DNA of 64,000 nt from Marinovum algicola (GTDB lineage: Bacteria > Pseudomonadota > Alphaproteobacteria > Rhodobacterales > Rhodobacteraceae): the NCBI RefSeq assembly GCF_900109145.1, contig NZ_FNYY01000004.1, positions 234,388-298,387 of the forward strand, read 5' to 3'. Positions 54,508 through 63,669 of this stretch are shown in pieces. The notes beneath the pieces were generated by a model. The model was given only the letters and a program-made list of their open reading frames with translations. It was not told where the DNA came from and did not search any database. Position 1 is the first letter of the stretch. Each line of letters starts with the position of its first letter. The translations under genes and the position numbers were made by a program.

Positions 54508-54990
54508 ATGGCCCTCGATCGCTGGATCGCCTTCGTCATACTCTGTGTGGCACTCGCCTACGCCTATGCGGCGTTCTTCACCATGGACCATCTGCTGCCA
54601 CCTTTCATGCAGCGCAATCCGATCTGGCCGAGCACCTTTCCCAAGGTGCTTTCGGTGCTGGCCATTCTCACCGCGCTGGTGATCCTGCTGGGGCTCGAGA
54701 AAGCGCCCGAGAGCGACAAGGCGCCCGACATCGACTACCGTTGCCTTCCCGACTACCACTTGGTCCCGGCGCTGGCGCTGCTGGCGCTGATGGCGGCCTA
54801 TGCGCTGCTCTTGCGCCCGGCGGGGTTCCTGCTGGCCACCGCTGGCTTCCTGACCCTGGGTGGGGCCATTCTGGGCGAACGCAAGTTTCACATCCTGCTG
54901 CCGGTCGCCGGCCTCGCCACCGGCGTGGTCTGGTACCTGGTCGAGCAGGTCCTGGGCATCTTCCTGCGCCCGCTGCCATTTTTCCTGTAA
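54508..54990 (+). CDS. tctB: tripartite tricarboxylate transporter small membrane subunit
   Basis: TctB is the small membrane subunit of the TctCBA transporter. The 160-residue protein has four predicted helices (about 8-26, 50-66, 85-103 with 106-124, and 130-150), the usual TctB layout. Sequence within the family is poorly conserved, so the call relies on length, membrane pattern and position between tctC and tctA. CAGGAG precedes the ATG. It ends twelve bases before tctA. Confidence 0.9.
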   Translation: MALDRWIAFVILCVALAYAYAAFFTMDHLLPPFMQRNPIWPSTFPKVLSVLAILTALVILLGLEKAPESDKAPDIDYRCLPDYHLVPALALLALMAAYALLLRPAGFLLATAGFLTLGGAILGERKFHILLPVAGLATGVVWYLVEQVLGIFLRPLPFFL

Positions 54991-55002
54991 GGAGCACGAG
55001 AC

Positions 55003-56520
55003 ATGATTGAAGGTCTTCTCATCGGCCTCGGCGCTGCCTTTTCGCTGCAAAACCTGATCATGGTGATTGCCGGTTGTCTGATCGGCACCTTCATCGGCAT
55101 GTTGCCGGGGCTGGGCCCGATGTCGATCATCGCCATCATGATCCCGGTGGCGATCACCATCGGCGATCCTTCCGCCGCGCTGATCCTCCTGGCCGGGGTG
55201 TATTACGGCGCGATCTTCGGCGGCTCGACCTCGTCGATCCTGCTCAACGCGCCCGGCGTGGCCGGCACCGTGGCCACCAGTTTCGACGGCTATCCGATGG
55301 CCCGCCGCGGCCAGGCCGGCAAGGCGCTGACCATCGCCGCCATCGCTTCGTTCTGCGGCGGCACCATCGGGGCGATCCTGCTGATGGTCTTTGCACCGAT
55401 GCTCTCGACCGTGGCACTGCTGTTCCATTCGGCGGAATATTTCGCGTTGATGGTGGTGGGGCTCTCGGCGATTGCCGCCTTTGCCGGCACCGGAAACGTG
55501 GCCAAGGCGGTGCTGATGACGCTGCTTGGCCTGATCATGGCCACCGTGGGCGAAGGCGCGCTGTTCAACATGCCGCGGTTCACCATGGGGCTGATGGATC
55601 TGCAATCCGGCTTCAGCTTCATCACCCTGGCAATGGCGATGTTCGCCCTGCCGGAAGCGCTGTTCCTTGTGCTCAACCCGGCGCGTTCGGCCCAGGGCAG
55701 CGGCAACGGCAAGATCGAGAACCTGCGCATCTCGCGCCCCGAGGCGCGCCAGATCGCGCCGGTGATCGGCCGCCAGTCGATTCAGGGCTTCTTCATCGGC
55801 GTCCTGCCCGGGGCGGGGGCCACCATTGCCTCGTTCCTCGGCTACGCGGTCGAGCGCAACATCGCCTCCAAGGACGAGCAGGCCGAGTTCGGCAAGGGAT
55901 CGGTCAAGGGCCTGGCCGCGCCGGAATGCGCCAACAATGCCGCCTGCACCGGCTCTTTCGTGCCGCTGCTGACGCTGGGCATTCCCGGCTCGGGCACCAC
56001 GGCGATCCTGCTGGGCGCTCTGATCGCGCTCAACGTCACGCCGGGACCGCGGCTGATGATCGACGAGCCGCAGATCTTCTGGGCGGTGATCATCTCGATG
56101 TACATCGGCAACCTGGTGCTGCTGGTGCTGAATCTGCCGCTGATCCCCTATATCGCCAAGGTGCTGGCGATCCCGCGCAACTATCTGATTCCCTTCATCC
56201 TGTTCTTTACCCTGATGGGCAGTTACATCGGCCAGAACAACGCCACCGAGCTCTTGATCCTGGTCGGCATGGGGATCTGCGCCACCATCCTGCGGTTTGC
56301 CGATTACCCGCTGGCGCCGCTGCTGATCGGCTTCATCCTCGGCCGGATGCTGGAAGACAACTTCGCCCGTTCGATGCAGCTCTACGACGGCGTCAGCTTC
56401 ATCATCGACCGGCCGATGACGCTGGGCCTGCTGGTGGTGGCCATCCTGCTGGTCGTGGTGCCCAGCTACCGCGCCCGCCGCGCCAGGGCCCGGCAGGCCG
56501 GCATCGCCGACGGCGATTGA
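55003..56520 (+). CDS. tctA: tripartite tricarboxylate transporter large permease
   Basis: TctA is the main permease of the secondary carboxylate uptake system. The 505-residue protein has about eleven to twelve membrane helices. Two family signatures are plain: GGSTSSILLNAPGVAGTVAT followed by SFDGYPMARRGQAGKAL near residue 65-105, and TLGIPGSGTTAILLGAL near residue 325. TAAGGAG lies before the ATG. It ends the tctCBA run and converges on the ugpC-type gene. Confidence 0.95.
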   Translation: MIEGLLIGLGAAFSLQNLIMVIAGCLIGTFIGMLPGLGPMSIIAIMIPVAITIGDPSAALILLAGVYYGAIFGGSTSSILLNAPGVAGTVATSFDGYPMARRGQAGKALTIAAIASFCGGTIGAILLMVFAPMLSTVALLFHSAEYFALMVVGLSAIAAFAGTGNVAKAVLMTLLGLIMATVGEGALFNMPRFTMGLMDLQSGFSFITLAMAMFALPEALFLVLNPARSAQGSGNGKIENLRISRPEARQIAPVIGRQSIQGFFIGVLPGAGATIASFLGYAVERNIASKDEQAEFGKGSVKGLAAPECANNAACTGSFVPLLTLGIPGSGTTAILLGALIALNVTPGPRLMIDEPQIFWAVIISMYIGNLVLLVLNLPLIPYIAKVLAIPRNYLIPFILFFTLMGSYIGQNNATELLILVGMGICATILRFADYPLAPLLIGFILGRMLEDNFARSMQLYDGVSFIIDRPMTLGLLVVAILLVVVPSYRARRARARQAGIADGD

Positions 56521-56581
56521 ACGAGCGGCGGGGCCGAGCGCGGCGCAATCGGTGCCCCTCCGTGCGCCTCTGGAGTTAAGA

Positions 56582-56600
56582 CCCGCGCGGTCCGCGCGGG
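56582..56600. terminator. hairpin between convergent tctA and ugpC-type genes
   Basis: CCCGCGCGG and CCGCGCGGG pair around a single T in the 127-base convergent gap. The stem is strong enough to stop transcription from either side, but no U-run follows. Confidence 0.5.
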
Positions 56601-56647
56601 GCCCATGGCCGGCGGCAGGGTCGGTTGCCAGGGCGGCGGGATGACGG

Positions 56648-57700
56648 TCACGCCGCGAGGCGCAATCCAGTGGCTGCATCGAAGAGATGGGTATGCACTT
56701 GATCGACCCCGAGGCTCAAAACCTCGCCGGGCTGCGCCGCGATCCGTTCCCGGAACACGCCAAAGACCTTCTGGCCGGCGATCGACATGGTGACTTGAGT
56801 TTCCGAGCCCATCGGCTCGACCACAACAACCTCGGCCCTGATCCCGCCTTGAGGATCGAGGCGGAAATGCTCCCGGCGGACCCCGTAGACCACAGGCTTG
56901 CCGGAAGGCAAGGCGGCCGGGGCCGGCAGCCGCGCATCGCCGGCAATGAATTGCGCCGCCTCCATATGCCCGTCGATGAAATTCATCGAAGGCGAGCCGA
57001 TGAAGGCGGCGACGAACTGGTTGACCGGATTGTCGTAGAGATCGAGAGGGGAGCCTATCTGCTCGATCCGACCACCGTTCAGCACCACGATCTTGTCGGC
57101 CATGGTCATCGCTTCGACTTGGTCGTGGGTGACGTAGATCGTGGTGGTCTTCAGCTTCTGGTGCAGCGCCTTGATCTCGCCGCGCATTACCACGCGCAGC
57201 TTGGCGTCGAGGTTCGACAGCGGCTCGTCGAAAAGGAACACCTTGGGGTCGCGCACAATGGCGCGGCCCATCGCGACCCGCTGGCGCTGCCCGCCGGAGA
57301 GCTGACCGGGGCGGCGTTCGAGATAGGGCTCGAGGCCGAGGATTCTGGCGGCCCAATCGACCCGCTCCTTGATCTCGGACTTCGAGGCGCCGCGGTGATG
57401 CAGAGAAAAGCCCATGTTGTCCGCGACCGTCATGTGCGGATAGAGCGCGTAGTTCTGAAACACCATGGCAATGTCACGCTGCTTGGGCTCGAGATCATTG
57501 ACCACTTTGTCGCCGATCACGATCTCGCCGCCGCTGATGGTCTCCAGCTCCGCCAGCATCCGCAGCAGCGTGGACTTGCCGCAGCCCGAGGGGCCGACGA
57601 GGACGACGAACTCGCCGTCGGCGATGTCGATCTCGACGCCGTGGATCACATGGACCGCGCCATAGGCTTTTTGCACGTCCGAGAAGGTTACTTGGGCCAT
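56648..57700 (-). CDS. ugpC: UgpC/MalK-type ABC transporter ATP-binding protein
   Basis: This 350-residue ATPase powers a carbohydrate-class (CUT1) ABC importer. Walker A is [13 protein letters not shown], the signature is [14 protein letters not shown], Walker B is [12 protein letters not shown] and the switch His is in [14 protein letters not shown]-terminal MalK-type OB-fold regulatory domain (about 235-350) is present. The permease gene that should precede it is now only a 3' fragment ending four bases upstream, so the importer is probably inactive unless the ATPase serves another system. The sugar or glycerol-phosphate substrate is unknown; the symbol reflects family only. Confidence 0.9.
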   Translation of the reverse strand: MAQVTFSDVQKAYGAVHVIHGVEIDIADGEFVVLVGPSGCGKSTLLRMLAELETISGGEIVIGDKVVNDLEPKQRDIAMVFQNYALYPHMTVADNMGFSLHHRGASKSEIKERVDWAARILGLEPYLERRPGQLSGGQRQRVAMGRAIVRDPKVFLFDEPLSNLDAKLRVVMRGEIKALHQKLKTTTIYVTHDQVEAMTMADKIVVLNGGRIEQIGSPLDLYDNPVNQFVAAFIGSPSMNFIDGHMEAAQFIAGDARLPAPAALPSGKPVVYGVRREHFRLDPQGGIRAEVVVVEPMGSETQVTMSIAGQKVFGVFRERIAAQPGEVLSLGVDQVHTHLFDAATGLRLAA

Positions 57701-57704
57701 GGGA

Positions 57705-57845
57705 TCAGCCTTTCAGTCCGGTATGGGCCAGTCCTTCGACGAACTGACGCTGGGCGATGACAAAAACGATGAGCACGGGGATGGCCGTCATCGTCGCGGC
57801 CGCAAGCTGGATGTTCCACATCGCACCGCCGTAGGGTCCGGAACG
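57705..57845 (-). pseudogene. 3' remnant of a CUT1 ABC transporter permease (MalG/UgpE type)
   Basis: Read on the minus strand, the last ~45 codons of an inner membrane permease remain: GPYGGAMWNIQLAAATMTAI followed by PVLIVFVIAQRQFVEGLAH and TGLKG, then stop, four bases before the ATPase start. This is the normal C-terminal helix and tail of MalG/UgpE proteins. Upstream of codon GPYGG the similarity ends and a stop appears 18 codons later. The rest of the gene is not found to the right within the window, so it was cut by insertion of the mobile DNA. Confidence 0.85.
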
Positions 57846-58344
57846 AAGTGAATAAGCGCGCCAAGCGAGCAGCAAACCATCACGCGACTGCGTTGGTCAT
57901 TTTTTGTCCACCTTACTCTGGAACGAAGCCTATCGCCTGAAAGACCGCAGGCCCGATACGGTTGCGCTGTATGAGGGCTACACCGCATCGGGCCTGCTAC
58001 CCGCGCGTTCAAAGGCGATAACTTTGAGTTCCCGTTGCGGACAAAATGGGTGTGTTCGGCCTTACAAGCCGTGAAAACATCGTCGAATAGAATTCTCCGA
58101 AAATGTCCGAGGTCGATTATAGGCACTTCACGAGGGTGCAATCTCGCGGATTACCCCTCGTGAAAGCATTCATTGCTCTACGGACTGCAAAGTATGACGA
58201 CAACCAATGTTCGCACTTCCGGGATTCCGAAGTCGCGTAAAATAAGCTATTTCGCGAAGTGGCACAGAAAGGCGGCGGGCAAATCGCACATTTTTCAACC
58301 AAAAAACACACATTTGAATTCTCGAACAACGAAGCCGCAGAAAG
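57846..58344. other. non-coding junction segment between host permease remnant and tniQ
   Basis: No supported gene is seen in these 500 bases. The stretch is clearly richer in A and T than the host DNA, above all from 58160 on. Features noted are GGAACGAAG at 57840-57848 and again at 57920-57928, a near-perfect inverted repeat TTCACGAGGGT/ACCCCTCGTGAA at 58127-58164, and TGTTCGG at 58053 that shares spaced bases with a segment right of tniA. It probably contains the left transposon end and may include remnants of another element. Confidence 0.5.
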
Positions 58345-58376
58345 AAAAAAATAAGGCCACTCAACAGAGCGGCCTT
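58345..58376 (-). terminator. rho-independent terminator of the tni operon
   Basis: On the minus strand AAGGCCGCT pairs with AGTGGCCTT (nine pairs, one G-T) around a six-base loop, followed by ATTTTTTT. It lies 30 bases after the tniQ stop. Confidence 0.9.
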
Positions 58377-58405
58377 TCTCGTTCGATGTCAATGGCGTGT
58401 TTGTG

Positions 58406-60262
58406 CTACACTGGCACTTCGTCGTGTTCGGGTAGAAGTATCGACGGGAGGTCGGAAAGCCGATAAAGGTTCATGCCGATCTGTGATCGCGAATACGCGG
58501 GTTGCACCCGATACCGGCGAAGAATTCGCTCGACTGTTTTGCGATCCGTCTCCAAATGGTTCGCTATATCACCCGACTTCACATAACCGTCCCGAAATCG
58601 GTGGAGATCCTCGAGCATCACGCGGCGGATCACATGGTGCCCGGTTCGACCACGGATCGGCATTGAGGGAAGGATAGCCCTTTCGTCCTCATCGATGAGG
58701 GCCCACACTACCTGAGCAGGGACGCCGATCTTCGCTGCCGCTTGCGAGGGCGAGACACCGGGGAGGCTTTCCCGAATAACCTGGCTCACCTCGGCCGGCT
58801 CGACATGGATCGCGGCGTAGCCCGCTTTCCCATTGAATTCGACCACATTGGAAAGAAAGCCGCCGAGGATCAGATGAACAATATCGATGCAGGGTGCCTT
58901 CACCTTTTCGGCGGCCTTTGAGATCGTCACAAACCCCTTGGGCACTTCTTCGACGGCCCGAGCACGCGCCTTCAGCGTTGCGAGAAAACCATCGATATTC
59001 CTCTGATCCACCGCCTTTTGGGTTCGGCCAGGCGCACCGCTTGCGCCGGTCGCGATCGGCAGCAAGATGCGCTCATCGATGAGACAAGACGCCTGCGGTC
59101 GTGAGCAATTGAGCACCTTTGGAACGGAGATCACATTCACCATGCGCTGAACAGCCGCCGCCACCTCGAGGCCTGCCTTAGCATCAAAGACAGCTGCCGG
59201 GTCCTCCGCGGAAACGAGCCCTTTAGCAATAAGGATGTAGCCCAGCGTCTTCGGGTGCAGCCCGGTCTCAGCTGCGAGCGATGCGACGCTGTGGAGCCGC
59301 CGTTCGGTCAAGCATTCTCCGAGAACCCCTTCGCCCGGCGCCATCGCCACCGTGTGAAAAATATGCTCCCGGACGATGCGCTTGATATCCCCAGGCTCCT
59401 TGGCAGTTTTACTCGACGCCAGCCACTCGTAGAGACGACCGAACACATTGCGGTGCATTGGGCGCTTTCCTGTTTTGCGGAACGTCTCTTGAATGTGGTG
59501 CAAAGCCTCGCGAATCCCCACCTCCCCGCGGCAGGTAAATTCGAAGCCTGCTCGACCGGCGCGATCCCACTGGTCTGATGTGAGTGCACTGACTTTCTTT
59601 GCTGCGCCAAACTCGATTAGTGCGCCGAGCAGTTCGGTCGCCCTCACGGCCTGTTCGAGCGTCTGACTGTCCAGCCATTCCGGACCACGGGTCCCCTCAA
59701 GTCGAGCTATCGCGTAGGCTTGCAGTTCCGACACCGAGCGCTGCTTGGTCGCCGCAGCCAACGCCTCGAGTTCAGCACCGCGCTCTGGAACGCGGACAGA
59801 AAGCTCTTGGAACTGGTCATCCCAGCAGCGACGCGGGCGTTCGTTCAGGGCCAAGCCATGGGCAGAGCAAGTCCGCACGACACGCAGCGGCCACTCGTAT
59901 CGCCCTATCCGAAGCTGCGCTGCTACGGGACCGGAACTATCATCATTGAGCAGGCATTGTGGGCAAAACACCAACTGGGGATTCGACAGAAAGTCGGCGG
60001 AGATAACTTCGCTGCGGAGCCGGTATCGTCCTTTCGCGATGCAAACCGGGGTATTCGCAAGGAGGACATCCGCAGGAACATCAGCCCTTTCGCAGAGGGC
60101 CAACAAGGCGCCTGGCTCGCCACGAGCCAAGCATCCAGCGTTGATACTCAAGTCGTTTAGGAACGGCACCAAGCGACCACCGGTATGGATTGCCGCAAGG
60201 CGCGCTGCGAACGAAAGCGCAGATTCTGCGTGAGCCGGTGAAACATAAGGAAAAAGCGTCAT
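58406..60262 (-). CDS. tniQ: TniQ family target-selection protein with multiple HTH motifs
   Basis: TniQ/TnsD proteins link target DNA to the AAA+ regulator of Tn7-like transposition. The 618-residue protein has an N-terminal TniQ domain starting FPYVSPAHAESALSFAARLA and a zinc ribbon C100-P-Q-C103 with C132 and H135. After residue 320 come several helix-turn-helix-like segments: 324-348 (SVASLAAETGLHPKTLGYIL), 376-398, 445-470, 502-524 (SPSQAAAKIGVPAQVVW) and 562-584 (SGDIANHLETDRKTVERI). That long DNA-reading tail is TnsD-like and much larger than minimal TniQ. AGGTAACT precedes the ATG. It is 23 bases after tniB. Confidence 0.88.
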   Translation of the reverse strand: MTLFPYVSPAHAESALSFAARLAAIHTGGRLVPFLNDLSINAGCLARGEPGALLALCERADVPADVLLANTPVCIAKGRYRLRSEVISADFLSNPQLVFCPQCLLNDDSSGPVAAQLRIGRYEWPLRVVRTCSAHGLALNERPRRCWDDQFQELSVRVPERGAELEALAAATKQRSVSELQAYAIARLEGTRGPEWLDSQTLEQAVRATELLGALIEFGAAKKVSALTSDQWDRAGRAGFEFTCRGEVGIREALHHIQETFRKTGKRPMHRNVFGRLYEWLASSKTAKEPGDIKRIVREHIFHTVAMAPGEGVLGECLTERRLHSVASLAAETGLHPKTLGYILIAKGLVSAEDPAAVFDAKAGLEVAAAVQRMVNVISVPKVLNCSRPQASCLIDERILLPIATGASGAPGRTQKAVDQRNIDGFLATLKARARAVEEVPKGFVTISKAAEKVKAPCIDIVHLILGGFLSNVVEFNGKAGYAAIHVEPAEVSQVIRESLPGVSPSQAAAKIGVPAQVVWALIDEDERAILPSMPIRGRTGHHVIRRVMLEDLHRFRDGYVKSGDIANHLETDRKTVERILRRYRVQPAYSRSQIGMNLYRLSDLPSILLPEHDEVPV

Positions 60263-60285
60263 AGTTACCTCAGTTGGTATTGCGG

Positions 60286-61239
60286 TCAGTTTATCACTGG
60301 GACGGCAAGATCGATTTCGGACCAGCGGGGCGCCAGAAAGACATTGCCGCGATAGTCGCAGCCTTCCTGCATGGCCCAAGCTTCAGCGAAATGCTGCATC
60401 GTGAGTTGGTCTGCCTCGGATTTGAGCGCGAGCTCGATCGCATGCAGAATATTCTCGATACAGAGGCCAAACTTGTTACGACTGGCGTAGACCAGCCGTT
60501 GGACGAGGTCAGCTTCGTCCGGAGGACGCAGACCCGCCCGGTTGCAGAAGACTTCCATCTGCTTGCTAATTGCCTTGCCGTCCTTAGCATTTGACAATTC
60601 TGGGAGGGAAATCTTCGTGTAGCGCCGCTTCACTTGGCCGTCGTATGATGCGATCTGCCACAAGCTATTGATGCCGGTGAGGATTACGATGACTGCTCCA
60701 TCGCCCTGCATCAGAGACTTTAGCGTCTTCAGGATATCTCGCACCTCTGAAGGTGTCCCGGACTGAAAGAGATCGTGAGCCTCATCGATCCAGAGCACCG
60801 CGGTTCCGAGCATTTGAAATCGGCTCCGAACGAGCTTCCACAGGACCCACCTCTGTCGGCGATCGGAAACGTCTTCGTAGCCGGTCTCCGCCAGGATCTC
60901 GAGAGCGAGGCTTTTAAGGGTAGCAGGACTGGGCACCCGGGCCTTGATAACCGGCATCGTATTCGGCGCGGCGTTAGAGAAAGCCGGATGCACCCGGAGA
61001 GCATGATCAACGAGCGAAGTCTTTCCACCTCCCGGTCCGTCAATGAGGACGATACCACGCGTTTCTCCGCTCTTGGTGAAGGTGACGGGCTTGGCAACCG
61101 GAATCCCGTTCCGGTCGCACTGAAGAAGGCGATCGAAATGATCGCGCAGCGTTTGGTCGCGTGGCGTCTTTACGTAGGTGTCACGCAAGTCATCCATGAG
61201 GACTTGGACGGCGAACGGGGAATTGGTTTGCTTTGACAT
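60286..61239 (-). CDS. tniB: TniB/TnsC-type AAA+ transposition ATPase
   Basis: TniB forms ATP-dependent filaments on target DNA and recruits the transposase. The 317-residue protein has Walker A GPGGGKTS at 68-75, Walker B VLWIDEAHD around D152-E153, and a sensor region VIVILTGINSLWQI. An arginine finger may lie in KRRYTKISLPEL. The start ATG lies two bases after the tniA stop, so translation is coupled. Length is normal for Tn5053-type TniB. Confidence 0.92.
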   Translation of the reverse strand: MSKQTNSPFAVQVLMDDLRDTYVKTPRDQTLRDHFDRLLQCDRNGIPVAKPVTFTKSGETRGIVLIDGPGGGKTSLVDHALRVHPAFSNAAPNTMPVIKARVPSPATLKSLALEILAETGYEDVSDRRQRWVLWKLVRSRFQMLGTAVLWIDEAHDLFQSGTPSEVRDILKTLKSLMQGDGAVIVILTGINSLWQIASYDGQVKRRYTKISLPELSNAKDGKAISKQMEVFCNRAGLRPPDEADLVQRLVYASRNKFGLCIENILHAIELALKSEADQLTMQHFAEAWAMQEGCDYRGNVFLAPRWSEIDLAVPVIN

Positions 61240-61240
61240 G

Positions 61241-63424
61241 TTACTTGCTTTCGTTGATCCAAACATCCGCGCCCTTGTCATCCTGATCGGGTGCTGCGTC
61301 GTGAGTGGTATGTGCGTCTGTCTGTTCGTCGCCGGAAAGGACGTCAGAGCTTTTTTCCGTGAGAAGGCTGCGGCCCAGGCCTGATCGCGGAGCATCGCCT
61401 GAAACTTGCACTTGAGTGTCTTCGTCTCCGGCAATCTGGAAGCCGATCATCAGGCGATCCTCCATCTTTTGGAGGTTCTCCGCCGACCAATCCTGGACTA
61501 TCAGTCCCTGGCGCTTCATCGCCCGGTCGTTCATGGCCTCGATGTCGCGGATGGCCTGTAGGACCACCGGGCGGCAGATTTCGGCATCTTCGCGATGGGA
61601 GGCCCGGAGAGAACAGACAGCGCCGTTCCATACTTCGGCCCGCACACCGCGCACCTCCTCGAAGACTGATGGCACTTCGAGCCACTCACCATCGACGTTC
61701 ACTTCGATCGCGCCAATATCTTCGCGATACCAGCGCACATCGACTTCGCGCTGGGCAGCGTGGACAAACCAGCGAGCCAGAGCCTCACTGTGATACCGCA
61801 CACCGAAGACTCGGATGCCCTTCGGCGTGACCGTGCGCTTTGTGCGCGTGCCGAAGATGAGCCTGCGGCGACGCATATCCGGTGCCGGCCGAACGCCGAA
61901 GGTTTCCGCCAGACGGTTCCAGCAGTTCGCTGGCGTCTCGCCGCCCAAACCTTCGTGGGGCCGGTTGTGGTAAATGTCGACAACCCACCGAACCAAGGCC
62001 TCGGACAATTCCTCCGGCGTAAGCGCAGCATCACCATCCGGCTCAGCGTCACCCTTGGTGACCACGTCGGAAAAAGTCCTTCCGCTCAGCAGCGGCATCA
62101 GCGAACTCGACATTGTGCCGAACAACCGCTCGATCCGCGCACGCATTTGGGGGAAACCGGTCGGGCAGCGCTCAGCGCGGATTCCGAGGTCCTGCATCGC
62201 TGCCCTCATTGCGACCGAAATGAATGCGCTTCCGTTATCGGTTACCACGAGCTCAGGCACGCCCCACATGTTCCACGGCGAAATCGCGCCGAAGGTATCG
62301 GCCCAGATTCCCTTGTCTTGGGTGATCATTTCGAGGGCTTGGACCGCACTATTTTTGGTGGGAGTGCGCGACAAGCGCATGGCAAGGATGCACCTGGTCG
62401 CAGCACAGATAGCTACAGTAAGGGTCCAGCGAATCTTCTTCTTGTTGAGACCGAGTAGCTCTTTTTCTTCCTTTGTCAGATGATCAAAAATTCCAGTCTG
62501 AGCGAAGATAGAAACGAGGTCGATTGTCCACTCGTCGACCTCAACCCGTTCCAGTGGGCGCGTTACCTCCAAGCCTTTGCCGACTGGAGCGAACTTCTTA
62601 CGCGCGGCCTCCTGACCAAATCGGGCAATATAGGTATGATACGGATCGAGCCGGCGAATTTCCTTCCGAACCGTCTCCCGCGAGGGCACTACAAGCGGTG
62701 TAAGGCCTTCGATCTCCCGAATTCTGTTCGCTTCTTCGAAAGCGCACTCTACTCGATCATAAATTGTCTTCTGGGTTGGACGTGAACGGTCGGCATAGCC
62801 AGCCACGATAGGTCCGATGAGCGCCAGCTCCTCGAGACCGATACGGCGCGTCCTGTTCCCCGATCGGTTCTTGGCATCACACAAACCGGCGAGGCCTTCG
62901 CCCTCATAGGTTCGCACCCAACGAAGAAGAGTGCTTTCATGGGGCATCTTGGGCAGAAGTAGGTCTTTGCCAGTCTGCCCCGATTTACGATCAGCAAGCC
63001 CTCGTATTTCAGCGGCCCGCCGCTGAATCCGGAGCCCGGCGCGAAGGACAGAGCTATCAGTCCGTTTGACGGCACCCTCGGCCTCGAGCTCGAGGAACGC
63101 CTCCACAAAAGCACAACGAAACGCCATCGCATCGGCTACACGCCCCCCGACTGAGGACAAGATGGTTGCGTTCTGAAGCTGGCTCTTGCGAACCTCAGGG
63201 GGCAGGAACGCACCCTTGTTGTGTCGCAGCAGACCCTTGTGCACGAGATGGGCCAACTTCCCATTGTCGAAGCTTTCGGCGACGCCTGTGGAGTCCGTTC
63301 GAGTGAAAACGTAACCCCATTCGCGGCTTGCGTGAGGGCGGTATGAGATGCCGCCAACCACGATCTCGTCGTGGGGTTCAAAGGCATAACGCGGAGTCTG
63401 GGGGCTCGGGACTACGTCAAACAT
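61241..63424 (-). CDS. tniA: TniA/TnsB-type DDE transposase
   Basis: This 727-residue transposase joins transposon ends to target DNA. N-terminal DNA-binding helices (about 80-255, including an HTH near PHESTLLRWVRTYEGEGLAG) precede an rve-type RNase H-fold core. The catalytic triad is D297 (VEVDEWTIDL), D396 (VTDNGSAF) and E432 (ARIERLFG). A Mu-type C-terminal beta-barrel and an acidic/His-rich tail follow. GGAGGG eight bases before ATG fixes the start. TniA alone, without a TnsA endonuclease, predicts replicative cointegrate formation, which normally needs a resolvase that is not seen here. Confidence 0.93.
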   Translation of the reverse strand: MFDVVPSPQTPRYAFEPHDEIVVGGISYRPHASREWGYVFTRTDSTGVAESFDNGKLAHLVHKGLLRHNKGAFLPPEVRKSQLQNATILSSVGGRVADAMAFRCAFVEAFLELEAEGAVKRTDSSVLRAGLRIQRRAAEIRGLADRKSGQTGKDLLLPKMPHESTLLRWVRTYEGEGLAGLCDAKNRSGNRTRRIGLEELALIGPIVAGYADRSRPTQKTIYDRVECAFEEANRIREIEGLTPLVVPSRETVRKEIRRLDPYHTYIARFGQEAARKKFAPVGKGLEVTRPLERVEVDEWTIDLVSIFAQTGIFDHLTKEEKELLGLNKKKIRWTLTVAICAATRCILAMRLSRTPTKNSAVQALEMITQDKGIWADTFGAISPWNMWGVPELVVTDNGSAFISVAMRAAMQDLGIRAERCPTGFPQMRARIERLFGTMSSSLMPLLSGRTFSDVVTKGDAEPDGDAALTPEELSEALVRWVVDIYHNRPHEGLGGETPANCWNRLAETFGVRPAPDMRRRRLIFGTRTKRTVTPKGIRVFGVRYHSEALARWFVHAAQREVDVRWYREDIGAIEVNVDGEWLEVPSVFEEVRGVRAEVWNGAVCSLRASHREDAEICRPVVLQAIRDIEAMNDRAMKRQGLIVQDWSAENLQKMEDRLMIGFQIAGDEDTQVQVSGDAPRSGLGRSLLTEKSSDVLSGDEQTDAHTTHDAAPDQDDKGADVWINESK

Positions 63425-63669
63425 TGAAGACGCCCTCCGAATTGATGGAAAAGAGTTTCGACGTTTCGATAGGTATTGCGCCCGGGGTTCTACTGTTGTG
63501 TGAACGGACGATATTCCCGCCAGCCGCCTTGCGGTGTGACCCAAGTCCCGGCGCCGAATAGGACCCATTGAGATTCTGTTGCCCAGCGACATTGTATGCC
63601 TCGGACGTGCGTGTGTATTCGCCGAAAACGGCGTTAACTTCATGTTGCAACATGGTAAGCGCCCGGTTT
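63425..63669. other. tniA upstream region with palindrome and possible transposon end
   Basis: These 245 bases contain no supported gene. A perfect 14-base palindrome CATGTTGCAACATG lies at 63641-63654. Read leftward from 63652 the sequence begins TGTTGCAACATG and has TCGGCGAATA at bases 28-37; the segment starting at 58053 has TGTT and TCGTCGAATA at the same offsets. TTCGGCG recurs further in. Transposase-binding sites at a transposon end are a reasonable guess. Confidence 0.35.

Larger units (their letters stand above)
57846..63652. mobile_element. Tn5053/Tn7-like transposition module (tniABQ), ends not fixed
   Basis: The segment carries tniA, tniB and tniQ in one minus-strand operon, interrupts an ABC permease gene and has lower GC than the flanking chromosome. 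No resolvase (tniR), no cas gene and no CRISPR array were seen. The left limit is the permease break near 57845. The right limit is unknown; a tentative end near 63652 is suggested by shared TGTT and TCGnCGAATA spacing with 58053, but the permease does not resume there, so the island may extend past the window. Confidence 0.6.

Noticed and set aside
57788..58392. Two overlapping minus-strand frames of 117 and 91 codons between the permease remnant and tniQ.
   Set aside because: No recognisable motif, no ribosome-binding site, and the first overlaps the permease remnant in another frame.
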